The notes under the pieces were generated by a model. The model made no database searches. It was not told the DNA's origin and worked only from the letters and a program-made list of their open reading frames with translations. Source: Pleurodeles waltl (lineage: Eukaryota > Chordata > Amphibia > Caudata > Salamandridae). From it: DNA of 64,000 nt. Positions 20,546 through 32,690 of this stretch are shown here, one piece after another. The stretch covers positions 849,227,978 to 849,291,977 of the forward strand of contig NC_090437.1 in the NCBI RefSeq assembly GCF_031143425.1. Direction: 5' to 3'. Each line of letters starts with the position of its first letter. The first letter of the stretch is position 1. Position numbers and translations under genes: made by a program.

Positions 20546-22516
20546 TCACCTTGGCAGGTGGCAGAATGTCCTTGGCCTCGCGAGGTGGCACACTGGCAGC
20601 CCTGAGGGGTGGCGCACTGATGACCCTGCAGTTGCTGGCACCACTATGCCTGGGGATTTGGTGTCTGAGGTGCTAGGCCTGGAAAGTCTGGCCCTGGGGG
20701 AAGGACGGGGGGGAGGTGAAGAAAAGAGGTCAAAGTTTGCCAGGAAAAGTTTTTTAGACACACTGGGACGGGAAGATGGAGGGGGGTTGGGAGTGGAGGA
20801 AGAGGTAGTGGTTGTAGGAGGTGTACATTTGCTGAATTTGGGTGAAGGTGCATGGGCCGGAGGCTGTTGTGAAGTGGATGGCTGTTGGGTGGGTGTGTGC
20901 CTGCGTTTGTGTACTTTGGGAGGAGGGCTCACAGACACACTGAGAGAGGACGCAGAGGATGTTTGAATGGTAGTGGGGGTGGTGAGTGCATGTGAGCGGT
21001 GTGTGGTGATGGGCGGGCTGGTGATGGAGGTAGTGGCTGAGGATGTAGTGCATGCAGATGTGAGTGGAGATGAGACAGGAAGGGAGGAGGAGGAAGTGGA
21101 GGAGGGTGACACAGTGGAGGCAGTGGATGTTGCTGTGTCTGCATGGGGATGGTGCTTGTGTGAGTGCTTGTGGGATGTGTGGTGCTTATGTTTGCCATGT
21201 CCACTCTTGTGTGTTGATGAGTGTGCATGCTGGCCTGATGGTGTGCTTGGGATAGGCTGTGGTACAGGGGATTGGGTATGGGTGGAGGAAGTTGGAGGGG
21301 GGAGGCTGGGCACAGGGACAACGGCTGCCATCAGTGCTGAGGTCAGAGCCTGAAATGCTCTCTGTTGGGCCTCCTGCCCAGAATGAATGCCCTCCAGGTA
21401 TGCATTTGTTTGCTGCAAATGCCTCTCAGCACCCTGGATGGCATTCAAAATGGTAGATTGCCCAACAGTGAGGGATCTCAGGAGGTCAATAGCCTCTTTA
21501 CCGAGGGCAGCAGGACTGACTGGGGCAGGGGCTGAGGTGCCTGGGGTGAAGGAGATGCCCACCATCCTGGGTGAGCAGGCACAGGACACACGCTGAGGGG
21601 ATGCTGGGAGGGCGGTGCTGGTAGGGGGGGTGGCAGCTGTACCTGTTGATGCAATGGGCACAGAGATGCCCACCACCGCAAGGGAGTTCCCATCAGAGGA
21701 GGACTCACTGTCGCTGGTGTATGCTCCTGTCCCCGTTGTGGAGCTCCCCTCGCCCTCCATCCCACTGATGGCTTCAGACTCCGTTGCTTCACCCTCCAGG
21801 GCCAAGAGGGTTGCAGTTCCCTCTTGCTCCGGTGCCACTGCTCCTCCGCCAGATGATGCTATTGCACGCAAGAATAGGTACACAAAACTAAAAGGGGGGG
21901 AAAGACAGAAGAAACACATGTTCAGTGCATGCAACACCACTACCGTTGGCGGACACAACACACAGGGAGCAGCCCTCTGCACTAAGCCATGCACTAACAG
22001 TTCCTAGCAAATTCACACGCCTATGGGGGATGAGGCCTAAGCCCAATTGCTGCACACCTGGAAGCCACAGGAGCCTGACTAGGTGTAAATGGCTATTACC
22101 AGTAGTGGGGTTGGGGTGCCACAGAGCCTGCCTAACAAGGGATCTTGCCTACCAAGTTCGCCCTGGCCTAGGGGAACCCACAGCCCACCTCCCCCACCCA
22201 GACACCTCGTAATGCGCGTAGAGTCAGCTGAATTAGAGTTTACTCACCCCCTTGTGGCTGCTGTGATGCCCTCAAGTGCCCATCCAACTCCGGATAGGCC
22301 ACCAACAGGATCCGGTACATCAGGGGGGTCATGGTGTGACGGGCACCTTCCACGTTGGGAGGCCAGCCCCAGCTGGGTCTCCGCCGTCTTCTTGCTCCAG
22401 CGGCGCAGGTCCTCCCATCTTTTACGGCAGTGGGTGCTCCGTCTATGGTAGACCCCCAGGGTCCGGACGTACTTGGCGATGGCACGCCAAATACCCTTCT
22501 TCTGATGGGCACTGAC
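20546..22516 (-). pseudogene. H2 gene B (SANT-like with Ser/Thr/Pro-rich tail), exon 1 missing
   Basis: Exon 2 (22516-22248) follows acceptor CCTCTAG and ends at an intact donor G|GTGAGT. It encodes the helices VSAHQKKG and TPLMYRILLVAYPEL, with a frame break near GAR. Exon 3 (21858-20546) is open for over 430 codons. It encodes an acidic Ser-rich start, the helical segment LTVGQSTILNAIQGAERHLQ, a His-rich tract (HTSHKHSHKHHPHAD), long Ser/Thr/Pro runs and KKLFLANFDLF. The matching H1 exon 1 cannot be found: the sequence jumps from the intron at about 22620 to the promoter-distal part, so start codon and first helix are deleted. The frame then shifts near 20560-20600 relative to the basic tail KVKKVPTSWREKPHL. 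Confidence 0.78.
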
Positions 22517-24300
22517 CTAGAGGAAAACTGAAGTAAAAATGGATGTTTCTAGCCCGTACATTTCATCTAACGCATTGCCAAACACCTCCCACACTGGCCC
22601 TGCCATACATACACACACAATCCTGTCATTGGCTCCTGGCACCACGGTGTACAACGCCAGCGTAGTTATCTCATTTCCCCTTGTCCCACCTTACAGGTCA
22701 GGCAGCCGCCATTTCAGGGGGCCACATGGGATGGAAAAAAACTGCGTCACACCTATTTAGGCCTGGAATACAGACAGATACCGGCACATTGGGATTTTCC
22801 AACGTTTTAGCAAATAACACATTGTGATACCTAAGTGTTGGACGACCTTCTGCTTGCTTTTCTCCTCCATAGGGCACATCTGCTGGGGCAGGTGATGAGA
22901 TGGCGGCATCCTCCGGTGTAGAGACCCCAGGAGGCCCTGTCGACAATGGAAGAGAGACACATCATTATCACATACAGACTTGATCGTGCAACAATACTGG
23001 AACTGTGTGCCCAATTGGAGCCAGACCTAATTTCAGCTATCCCCCATCCCACAGGAATCACCCCTCTAGTGCAGGTTCTGTCTGTACTCCATTTCCTGGC
23101 CAGTGGGTCTTTTCAAACAACAGTGGCCATGGCATCAGGGATGTCCCAGCCAATGTTCTCTAACGTGTTGTCCAGAGTGTTATCTGCCCTGCTGAAACAC
23201 ACGTGCAGCTACATCGTTTTCTCTCAAGTGGAGGATTTGCCCACAGTGAAAGGTGACTTCTATGCCCTGGGACATATCCCCAACATCATTGGTGTCATTG
23301 ATGGTGCACATGTGGCATTTTTCTCCCCCTCCCCCCTGCAGGAATGAACAGGTGTACAGAAACCGGAAAAGCTACCATTCGATGAATGTGCAGATGGTGT
23401 GTTTGGCAGACCAGTACATCTCCTATGTGAATGCCAAGTATCCTGGCTCTGTGCATGATGGTTACATTTTGAGGAATAGCAGCATCCCTTTTGTGATGGG
23501 GCAACTCCTGAGGCACCGTGTGTGGCTAATAAGTGAGGCCAAGGTCCCAACACAGTTGACATAGGTGTCTGGGTATGGGGTTGTCCCTAAGGGTTAGTAT
23601 CTGTCTAACAGTTGTCCCTCGACATTTGCAGGTGACTCTGGTTACCCCAACCTGTCATGGCTACTGACCCCAGTGAGGAATCCCAGGACAAGGACAGAGG
23701 AACGCTACAATGAGGCACATGGGCGAACTAGGAGGATTATAGAACGCACCTTCGGCCTCCTGAAGGCCAGATTCCGGTGCCTCCATCTGACAGGTGGCTT
23801 CCTATACTACTCACAAAGAAGGTGTGCCAGATCATCGTGGCATGCTGTATGCTGCACAACCTGGCTTTCCAATGCCAGGTGCCTTTTCTGCAGGAGGATG
23901 GGCCAGATGGTGGTCTTGGGGCAGCTGCGGAGCCTGTGGACAGTGAAGAAGAGGAGGCAGAAGAAGAAGATGTCGACAACTGAAACAAAATCATAATGCA
24001 ATACTTCCAGTGAGACACAGGAAAGAAGATGTAACTGCTTCCCACATCTCATACTATTGTTGGAGCTAGCATAAGTCTGTAATTTTCACTCAGTGTATGG
24101 ACACTGACTTGTTACTTTGCCTTTCCATTTCACAGATCTGGCTCCCACTTTGTGCCCTCTGCTATGTTTACTGCTGGCCTACAGCTGTGTAACATTGGTA
24201 TGTGAACAAGTACATTGACATTGCTATATTCCAAAGGTTTTGCAATTACACATTAGTGAAAGCACAGACAGACTCCAGATTGTTTTGTTATTCAACTTTG

Positions 24301-24306
24301 TTTATT
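24301..24306 (-). other. Putative polyadenylation signal of H2 gene A
   Basis: TTTATT on the plus strand reads AATAAA for the minus-strand gene A, about 190 bp beyond its stop. The spacing is about the same as for the H1 gene A signal, which supports both. Confidence 0.5.
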
Positions 24307-24491
24307 TCTGTGCAAATAAGTGGAGGGGTGTGTGAAATGGGCTGGGGTGATGGTGGAGGAATGTCCATGGCAGAGACCAGTCTATTTGTTTCACAGGTGC
24401 ATTGTCCAATGGGGCATAGGAAGTGGAGCAATGGCAGTTTAAGGTGGACAGGGTGACAAAGTGGGACAGAAGGGTGACATTCAGGGGGGCC

Positions 24492-26023
24492 TTATTTCCT
24501 GGCGGGGGTCTTGGCAATGTTCTCTGTCTTGTTCCTGGATCTCAGGGACCGTTTGCGGGGTGGTTCTCCATCTGCAGGGGGTGGGGTGCTGGTTGCCTGT
24601 TGTTCCTGTGGCGGTGCCTCCTGTCCACTAGCACCAGCGCATGTGGAGGGCTGTTCATCATCCAGGCAGTGTTAGGTGCCCGTTGGTGTGCCACTGTGTC
24701 CCTCCTGGTGTTGAGAAGGTCTGCCAGCATCCCTGCAATAGTGACCAGGGTGGTGTTGATGGACTTCAAGTCCTCCCTGATCCCCAGGTAGTGATCCTCC
24801 TGCAGCCACTGGGTCTCCTGAAACTTGGCCAGGACCGTGCCCATGGTCTCCTGGGAATGGTGGTAAGCTCCCATGATGTTGGAGAGTGCCTTGTGGAGAG
24901 TGGGTTCCCTGGGCCTATCCTCCCCCTCTCGCACAGCAGTCCTCCCAGCTTCCCTGTTATGCTGTGTCTCTGTCCCCTGAACCGTGTGCCCACTGCCTCT
25001 GCCCCCAGGTCCCTGATCGTCCTGTGTTAGTGGGTTTGCCTGGGTTCCCTGTAGTGGTGGACACACTGCTGATTGACGTGTCCTGGGGACAGAGGGATGG
25101 GCCCGCTGGGTGGGTGCTGTGGTGGTGTTTTCTGAGGTGGGAGGTTTAGTAGTGGTTTGTGACTGTGTCAGGGGAACCGACTGTCCCGAGGTCCCTGATG
25201 GGCCGGGCTGGTCATCTTGATCCAGGCGTGCAGAGCTGCTGTCGTCACTGTGGGCCTCTTCTGTGGGGGGACTGGATATGTCTGGCACCTCCTGTCCGGG
25301 GACATTGGGTATGGGTCCTGTTGGGGTGTAAATGCATAGTTATTGTATCTGTGTGTGCCATCTTGTGAAATGGGTGAGTTACCCTCTACTCCTGTGCTTG
25401 CATTATTGCCGTGGCCCTTGTGTGATTGGTGATTTTGGGGCATGAGTAAGTCTCTCTACTGGACATGCTTTGGGGATAGGTGTCCATGCATTGGTGATAC
25501 ATGCAGGGCTTGAATTTGGGATGTGTGGGTTGTGTTAGTGGGGTATCTGTGGGTTGTTGGGTTGATGGGTATGAGGGTGAGGGTGGGAGTATGTGATGGC
25601 ATGCAGGTGGGGTGGGGGGATATAGTAGTAAAGATTTGCCTTACCAGAGTCCAGTCCTCCTGTTACTCCTGTGAGGCCCTCAGGATGCATGATCGCCAAG
25701 ACTTGCTCCTCCCATGTTGTTAGCTGTGGTGGAGGTGGTGGGGGTCCACCGCCAGTCCTCTGTACAGCAATCTGGTGTCTGGATACCACGGACTGTACCT
25801 TCCCCCGTAGGTTGTTCCACCTCTTTCTGATGTCATCCCGTGTTCTTGGATGCTGTCCCGCTGCGTTGACCCTGTCGACAGTTCTCCGCCTTAGCCCCAT
25901 CTTCCTTGCAATGGAGGTCTGCTGCACCTGTGATCTGAATAGCTGTGGCTCTACCCGGATGATTTCCTCCACCATGACCCTGAGCTCCTCCTCAGAGAAC
26001 CTGGGGTGTCTTTGAGGTGCCAT
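24492..26023 (-). pseudogene. H2 gene A: Myb/SANT-like DNA-binding protein
   Basis: Exon 1 (26023-25645, donor G|GTAAGG) encodes MAPQRHPRFSEEELRVMVEE, then IARKMGLRRRTVDRVNAAG, RDDIRKRWNNLRGKVQ and a Pro-rich link with TTWEEQVLAIMHPEG. Exon 2 (25317-24492, acceptor CCAACAG) encodes the acidic Ser/Pro region, the helical segment SNIMGAYHHSQETMGTVLAK and, after a frameshift near 24650, the basic tail PPRKRSLRSRNK ending at TAA 24492-24494. The single late frameshift would leave the SANT and helical parts intact but replace the basic tail. It is therefore the best-preserved gene in the window. Confidence 0.85.
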
Positions 26024-26340
26024 GATGTAGTGTGGGTGATGTGTGAGGTGGTGTCTGTTGTGATGAGTGAGGGGAGGTGTTGGTGTGTGTTGTTTTAGGT
26101 GCGTGGATGTTGTATGAGTGATGTTGTGTGTCTGTAGATGCTGGTGTTGTGTTAGGTAGTCTCTCTCTCTGGCCTTCTTTCAGAATTTTGGTTGTAAGGG
26201 TTTGTGGGTGATGTGGGTGTGTGTTTTATGTTGGATTGGGTGTGTGGGTGTGGTGTGTGTATGTGTGTCAGGTATGTGTATTTTGAATCGTCCAATGTGG
26301 TTGTGTTTTGTAAATGTGTGTGTGTATTTTGAGCGTGGCG
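26024..26340. repeat. GT-rich stretch upstream of H2 gene A
   Basis: Low-complexity TGTGTG/GGTGTG sequence upstream of gene A in H2, the reverse counterpart of 1501-1815 in H1. A GTTTTATGTT sits where H1 has its TATA box. Confidence 0.6.
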
Positions 26341-27439
26341 GTGTGTACCGCCAATGGAATACCGCGGCTGAAAGACCACCGCGTTGATTCATGGGTCGTG
26401 ATAGTGTGGGCGTATTCCTGTTGGCGTGATGGTGTAGGTTTTGGTATCGCCAGTTTATCACTGACCTTTGGTATGGCGGACTTGTGTGGGTGTCTGTTTT
26501 GTGGCAGATTCCGAGCTGTGAGTCGTAATACCTGTAGCGGAATTCCGCTGCCGCAACGGTATGTTGGCGGTCTTCTGCACGGCGGAAAGCGGGATTTACC
26601 GCCAGGGTTGTAATGAGGGCCTGTGTCTTTTGTGGTACATGTGCTACCCACAAGACATTGACCTGGAACACGATTGAAGACATCACAGAAAGTATCAAGT
26701 GACAGGTACGCCACACAGCTAACAATGCACAGAAGCATGGCTTGGAAGCCAGCAAGGGTGGACGCTTAAGCAGAGAGCTACCCTCCAGCCTGAATAATAA
26801 CTCTATACAATCGGCATTGAGGAGGCGCTTGGAGAGCACCCCTGCACTATATTTATTTCTGCAGGCGCTCGGGGAGCCCAAGAGCTGTTCTTCCTGTGCA
26901 GTACATGGAGAGAGCTGCAGCATGAGAGTGAGTGATTGGACCCCGGAGAACATGTTGACAGGAGGCTGGAAGGAGGACACCGAGAGCTCGGCATGGTCTG
27001 CCTGTGCTGCAGAGGGCACTCCACAGATAATCATACTGCTGGTAAGGGAGAGGGAGTGGGCCTTGATCACTGGGAGAGTTAAAACAAAGGGCTGACATTG
27101 GGCCTGGACTGCCTTTGTGGCCCTCCAGAGACATTATAATGAAAGTAGTGCAGATGGGCCCTTCGATAACATAAGTGACCACATTGGGATGGATCATGAT
27201 GCGGTGTGACCCACTTGGGGGGCTGTGCCGGGATAAGGGGCTCCTCTGATGGTTTATGAGTCCTGAGGGTACAGAGAATGACTAGATCCCTGTGACGACA
27301 CAGTTGTGCTCCACAATGGGCAGTGGACTGAAATTAACCCTCTCCCCGGACCCATAGCGAACCCACAGGGCGTCACTGCAAGATACAGGCTAAATATTTG
27401 GGGCGGTGACCGCCCCAGCAGGGAAGACGCAAAGCACAG

Positions 27440-28506
27440 CATAAAATGAGCACCATTATGCATGAGACTGATGAGATTGCTCCGCCGCTGCTGGGGGGGG
27501 CGAGACATACCGGGAAGCTGGAGAAAACCCTATACATCTGCACCTGGATAAAGTACTGGCCACTATAGCAGACACCAAACAGGCGCTACAACAGGACATA
27601 AGTGCAGTCTCCTTGGGATTGGGCCTCTTATGGGCAGAACACCATAAGCTGGCTGAGAGGATCATGACTCTGGAGTCCGCGGTGGGGGAGATCATGCCAG
27701 ACCAGGCTGAGTTTGCACATGGCCTGGGTGATCTCACCGAGAGAATGAAAGTGCTGGAATGCAGGGCCGAAGATGCAGAAGGCAAAAATCTACGCATCCA
27801 TTTTTGTGTAGTCGGACTACCGGAGGGATTGGAGAACACAGATATGGTGGCATTTCAGGAGAATTGGTGGAAAACAGTGGTGGGGCCAGATTGCCTTACC
27901 CCCTTCTTTGCCTTAGAGAGGGCTCACAGAGTGTCAGTGCAGCCACTGGCCCCGGCCCCCCCTCACTCAGTGGTGGCATGGCTATTGCACTTCAAAGACA
28001 GAGATGTAATTCTCGTAGGGCACACAATAATGGCCCCTATGCATTGGGTAATGGGAAGGTGTTGATGTTCCCTGATTTCACTGCAAAAGTGCAAACCCAA
28101 AGGGCATCCTATCAAATGGTGAAGAAAGCAACCCACAATGAAGGATTACTATATGCACTGAATGTTCCAGGCAAAATTGTGGATTATCCATGATGAAACT
28201 ACACGCTTCTGTAACATGCCCGAAGAAGCATGGAAGTGGTTTGAAGAATATGGGACAAGAACATCTTACCAACCATCCACAACCGTAGTTGGAGATTCGA
28301 GATGGAAATCTAGGAGAGAAACAGGGGGCAGACAAGACAGACCTTACCTGAAAAAAACTTCTCCCTCACAGACTGAACAGGAGACTGTGAATAGAACTGA
28401 CAACTCGTCGACAAACAGCTCGAACATGTCAGACTCGGAGGCCTCCAAAATGCTGAATGAAACATTGCCTGCGGTGACCCCTCAAACGGCTGAGGACATG
28501 ATCTGA
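27440..28506 (+). pseudogene. L1 ORF1 (RNA-binding chaperone)
   Basis: Broken into frames 27613-28065 and 28078-28506. It encodes a coiled-coil region (DKVLATIADTKQALQQDI, then LAERIMTLESAVGEI and LTERMKVLECRAEDAEG), the start of the RRM (NLRIHFCVVGLPEG), and a C-terminal domain with GLLYALNVPGKIVD. L1 ORF1p trimerises and binds L1 RNA. A frameshift lies near 28062 and a second near 28190. Confidence 0.85.
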
Positions 28507-28939
28507 CAGGTGACACACCGGGATGAGTGGCCCAAGGAACTAAGTGGTTGACAAGATTCAAGGCCTCTATTACTAGGATCGCTGCTCAGGGTTGCGTAGT
28601 GGGTGTTGGGGGTTGTCGCTAGTGGCCAGGAGCTTGTAGGTCCAGGAGACCCCTTCTATTGAATTACATAAGGATGGAGCAGAGCCCTGAATTAGACAAC
28701 TTCTCTGACCCCCGCAGGAACATTGCCTTTACTTACGATCTGGAAGGAGTCTTCTTATATTAATGTTTTTGTCTTTTAGGTTTGGGCCGCCGACCGTTGC
28801 TGGACTGCCCTTGGGTATGGGAGATCTTGATGGGAACTGTTTGTCTGGATCCTGGGGGTCGTCAAGATATGGGTGGGATGTGGGGGTGGGATGGCGGGGT
28901 CTGATGATGCATGCTCAACAAGCACACAACTGTGGCCCA

Positions 28940-31900
28940 AATGGATGAACGAAGACCTTCATTGGCGCTTATAACCTGGAATATTATAGGGATGTGCTCA
29001 GCCATATGAAATGAGGTATTCACCGATATTTGAGGCACATGTTGCAGGAAATAGATTTAACAAAAGATGAAATAGAACTGCTCCGCCGTAGATGGCGAGG
29101 CCACCTTTATGCAACCTCTTACTCTGCTTATGTACTTGGAGTACTAATTAGGCTAAGGGAGGGTGTTCCCTTTGAGCATATGCATACACTGATAGATACC
29201 GAGGTGAGGTATGTCTTATTGAAAGGTAGACTATTGGGTAAAGAGATCACATTAGGGTCTATATATGTACCTGATCAAGATCAAGTGATGAAGGAGTTAT
29301 CAAACCCCCAGCCATCATGGGTGTTGAAAGTTTACTCATAGGGGGTGACTTCAACTGTGTAATGGATGTGGGATTAGATAGTTCTCCAATGTCAAGAGCC
29401 CCGGCCTGGAAACATTAAGAGGGATTGAAGCAATGGCTAGATAACTGGGATTTATTGGAGATTTGGAGGGTACAACATGATCAGACTCATGCATTTTCCT
29501 ATCACTCTGCAGTCTACAAATTGCACACTAGATTAGATATGATATGTTCATGTGTTAGTCTACACTAGGACACTCAGGGGGTTATTCTAACTTTGGAGGA
29601 GGTGTTAATCCGTCCCAAAAGTGACGGAAAAGTGACGGATTTACCACCAGCCGTATTACGAGTCCATTATATCCTATGGAACTCATAATACGGCTGGTGG
29701 TATATCCGTCACTTTACCGTCACTTTTGGGACGGATTAACACTCCTCCAAAGTTAGAATAACCCCCTCTGTATTACAAGTGGAATATTTAGGACACACAT
29801 TGTCTGACCATAGCCCTCTGTTGCTGAGATTTTGGCCAATGCCAGAGCGGCTGGCGATACTACTGTGGCGCCTTAATCTCTTGATCTGTGAGGACATCCC
29901 TTTTAAAGAATCATTATAGAAAACCATTAAATACTTCTTAGAACACAATCAGGGTTCAGCCTCTTAATGAATTGACTGAGTGGAATGCACTAAGGGTGGT
30001 GATCCATGGCCAGTGTAGAGGTCAGAAAGTGGGGGCCAAGAAAGCACTGGTAGTGGAACTCAGAGTGCTGGAGAACCAACCTAGATAATTGTATTGGGAT
30101 GGAAGAGGAAGAGGGATGGAAGAGGACATGGGAAAGTCCCATAGTGACACTAGGGTAGAGTATCTGAAAGCACTGGACCATCTTCACTGTCTAGATTATT
30201 AAGACTATTTAGCTAAGTCTCACAATGAGGAGGGTAGAGCGGGAAGACTATTGTCCTAGTTGCTTACTTCGACAACTAGCAAATAGGGACAGGTGATGGT
30301 CTCCTTTGGTATTCTCCCAAATGACATTAATGCTACCTTTCATATGTACTATGAACAACTTTATAGCCACCCTGTAGAATTCTCTGAGGTGGCAGTGACT
30401 GGTTATGTGAGCTCCATACACAGGAGACACTGGGCAACTCAGTGACAACACAGGAGATTCGGGCGGCTATCAAAGAGAAGGCTTGCAGGAAAAATGCCCA
30501 GCCTAGATGGATTGCTGGCAGAATTTTATTTGCATTTTGTGCCACATTAGCTCCCAAGTTAAAAATATTGTACGCAGAGGCACCTAAATTTGGATGGTTG
30601 CCGGAGACTACTAGGGACGTTCTGGTGATACTGCTTCCCAAGTCGGTGGATCCCAGGGCCCCTGCCTCAGCATTCCGCCCTCTCTCCAAGCTCACCCTGG
30701 ACTTCAAGATACTGAGTAAAGTACTGGCCATGAGATTAGCACCACAGATGCAAATGTTAATGTATCCAGATCAGAATGGGTTTATCCAGATGAGAAATAC
30801 CTCCCTTAATCTATGCAGAATATATCATATCATGTATCTACCAGAGGTGGGTCTCTGCCAAAATGCGATCCTAATGTCTGTTCATCTTGAAAAAGCATTC
30901 TTCCTTGGTATGCTGCAAATGGGGCTCGGTGAAGAATGTGTGTGGTGGGTCAAGCTTCTGTATACATCTCCCACAGCCAAGATATGGACAGGTGGTGTTG
31001 CCTCAGCCCGATACGACATTTATAGAGGCATGAGGCAGGGGTGGGCCCTGTCACACTAGATGGTAAAATACATGTCATATCCCTGTATGCTGATAACTTG
31101 CTCATTTATCATAGGGAAGGATCTCAAGGGGTGAAGGACACACTGTCATTATTACAGGACTTTGTGATCTACTCCTGTCTGCAGGTAAATAAGACCAAAA
31201 CATACCTATTCCCCTTGATAGCGTACATGCAACAACCACATACTGTCCCACAAGTCTTGGTTTGAGCCCTGGTCTCTTTGAAATATTTGGGCATTAGGAT
31301 TTTCCATTCCCTGGTGGATGTGCAGGAGGCTATCTTGGGTGCCACCCTTAGGTCGCTTCACACACATGTGACTTTCTGTGGGTCTCTGAAGCTGCTGATA
31401 ATGGCAAGGATCACCTTGTCTAAAATGATAATGCTACCTCGGCTACTATATTATTTTGTAAACTTGCCAATTAAAATCTCTACTTCATGGTTCAAACAAC
31501 TGGATTTCTTTTATGTGATTTAATTTGGGATGGCGGTCTAAACATGGTCTCCCTGGATGTTCTTCGCAATCCCCCTCCCGGATGAAGGAGGGATGGGGGC
31601 ACCAGGTTTTGAGCTATATTATGTGGCAGCAAAGCTGCAGTGGGTCACGCAGTGGCTTGACAGCTGTAATTTGGATGAACTGGGGCACCCAGAGGAGATG
31701 GGTAGCCAGTAGCCCAACCTAGCAAAATTGTTCAGTAAAACAGTATATACCCCGACCAAGGAAATTATTAGAGGTGGCCATGTGGCGCTGGAGGAGGTGC
31801 CTTTTTGGGTCAAAAAGGACACCCCTATATGCGCCAGCGCTACTTCTGGTGGGACTGCCGAATGGGGACCCGCTGACCATAAGCAACTCGAGCCATGGAC

Positions 31901-32690
31901 AGAGGCGGGGCTACTGACAGTGGGGGACTGCTTTCAACAAGGGACTCTTGTACCTTTGGCAGATCTGATAAAGCAATATGAGTTACCCCTGAGCCAGTTC
32001 CTAACTTACCAGGCTCTGGTGCGTACCTTTGAGAGTCTGTGGCCAGGAGTTGACCAGGAGCCGGAAATACACTTAGTATTACAAAGTCTACTAACACTAG
32101 GTAAGGCCAGACATTTAGTGAAGTGGCTATACCTGGCTCTGTTGTACACAGTCAGCAAGCTCTTATCAAGGATTAAAAAGAGATGGGAGGCATTATTGGG
32201 GCAGGATATACTGGACTCAGAATGGTAAAAGTTGTTGGCCTACACTCAACCCGTCTCCAGAAACACACAATTGAAATATACCCAATTTGATTACTTGCAT
32301 ATGAGGTATGCAAGCCACACAGACTGCAGGTCATATATGGTGGTGGCCCTAGACAATGCCCAAGATGTTCATGCCTGGAAGTAGATTTTGGTCATGTGAC
32401 ATGGAGTTGCCCTGTAATATTTAGATTCTGGGAAATAGTTATTGCTGTATTAAATTAGGTACTTAACCATACCCTCCCTTGTGTACCAGAATCTGCTTGG
32501 TGGGATTGTATCCTTGGCCCGGAGCAAGAAAGGTAGGCAGTAGGTTTGTGGATCTGGTCATGGTGGTGGCCAAATGTCGCATAGCAAAACAATGGACATC
32601 AAGGTGGGGTTCTACAGTGCCACGCTGGATACAGGAAGTAACATCATGGGCTAAGGCGGAGGAAAGAGCACTGCTTAATTAAAACAAGAA
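28940..32690 (+). pseudogene. L1 ORF2 (endonuclease and reverse transcriptase)
   Basis: The endonuclease part shows GHLYATSYSAYVLGVLIRL, GKEITLGSIYVPDQDQ, LIGGDFNCVMD (about 29330-29375) and, after a MITE insertion, LSDHSPLLLRF (about 29800-29833). The reverse transcriptase shows FRPLSKLTLDFKILSKVLA, NGFIQMRNTSLNLCRIYHIM, IYRGMRQGWALS, and the catalytic box as YADN (31086-31097) where active enzymes have YADD. A C-terminal region runs to about 32690. Stops and shifts are frequent. The enzyme would nick target DNA and copy the L1 RNA there. Confidence 0.87.
29576..29767. mobile_element. 192-bp palindromic MITE inside the L1
   Basis: Almost the whole element is one inverted repeat, from AGGGGGTTATTCTAACTTTG to its complement, with GTGACGGA-containing arms meeting near 29670. 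It is flanked by CTC (29573-29575) and CTG (29768-29770), a 3-bp near duplication. Removing the element with one CTG rejoins the L1 endonuclease frame ahead of VLQVEYLGHTLSDH. A Harbinger-type origin fits the 3-bp duplication. Confidence 0.9.

Larger units (their letters stand above)
18694..23983 (+). pseudogene. H2 HARBI1-like transposase (exons 18694-18776, 22873-23532, 23632-23983)
   Basis: Exon 1 is 83 nt, the same length as in H1. It starts MEPELQVLPMVVFLLLYQEQ but has a TGA at 18766-18768. Exon 2 follows CTCCATAG and has a TAG upstream of TMEERHIIITYRLD. It then encodes SGSFQTTVAMASGMSQPMFS, GVIDGAH (Asp at 23300-23302), and, after a frameshift near 23325-23345, GSVHDGY (Asp at 23457-23459). 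A 99-bp intron (23533-23631, GTGAGG to TTTGCAG) precedes DSGYPN. Exon 3 holds [14 protein letters not shown] (Glu at 23742-23744), then a 1-nt loss near 23818 shifts the frame before [14 protein letters not shown]. The enzyme would cut and paste the element, but this copy cannot encode it. Confidence 0.88.
18368..26621. mobile_element. Giant PIF/Harbinger element H2
   Basis: The inverted termini are GGCCCTCATTACAAC at 18368-18382 and its complement at 26607-26621. The flanking duplication is TGT at 18365-18367 and 26622-26624. The gene content is that of H1 in reverse orientation: transposase exon 1, minisatellites, gene B (minus), transposase exons 2-3 (plus), gene A (minus). It is 8.25 kb and inserted into H3 gene B intron 1. 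All three genes carry lesions. Confidence 0.93.

Noticed and set aside
26180..27070. A 296-codon minus-strand frame across the H2 right end and L1 5' UTR
   Set aside because: It spans the boundaries of two unrelated insertions, so it cannot be an ancestral gene.
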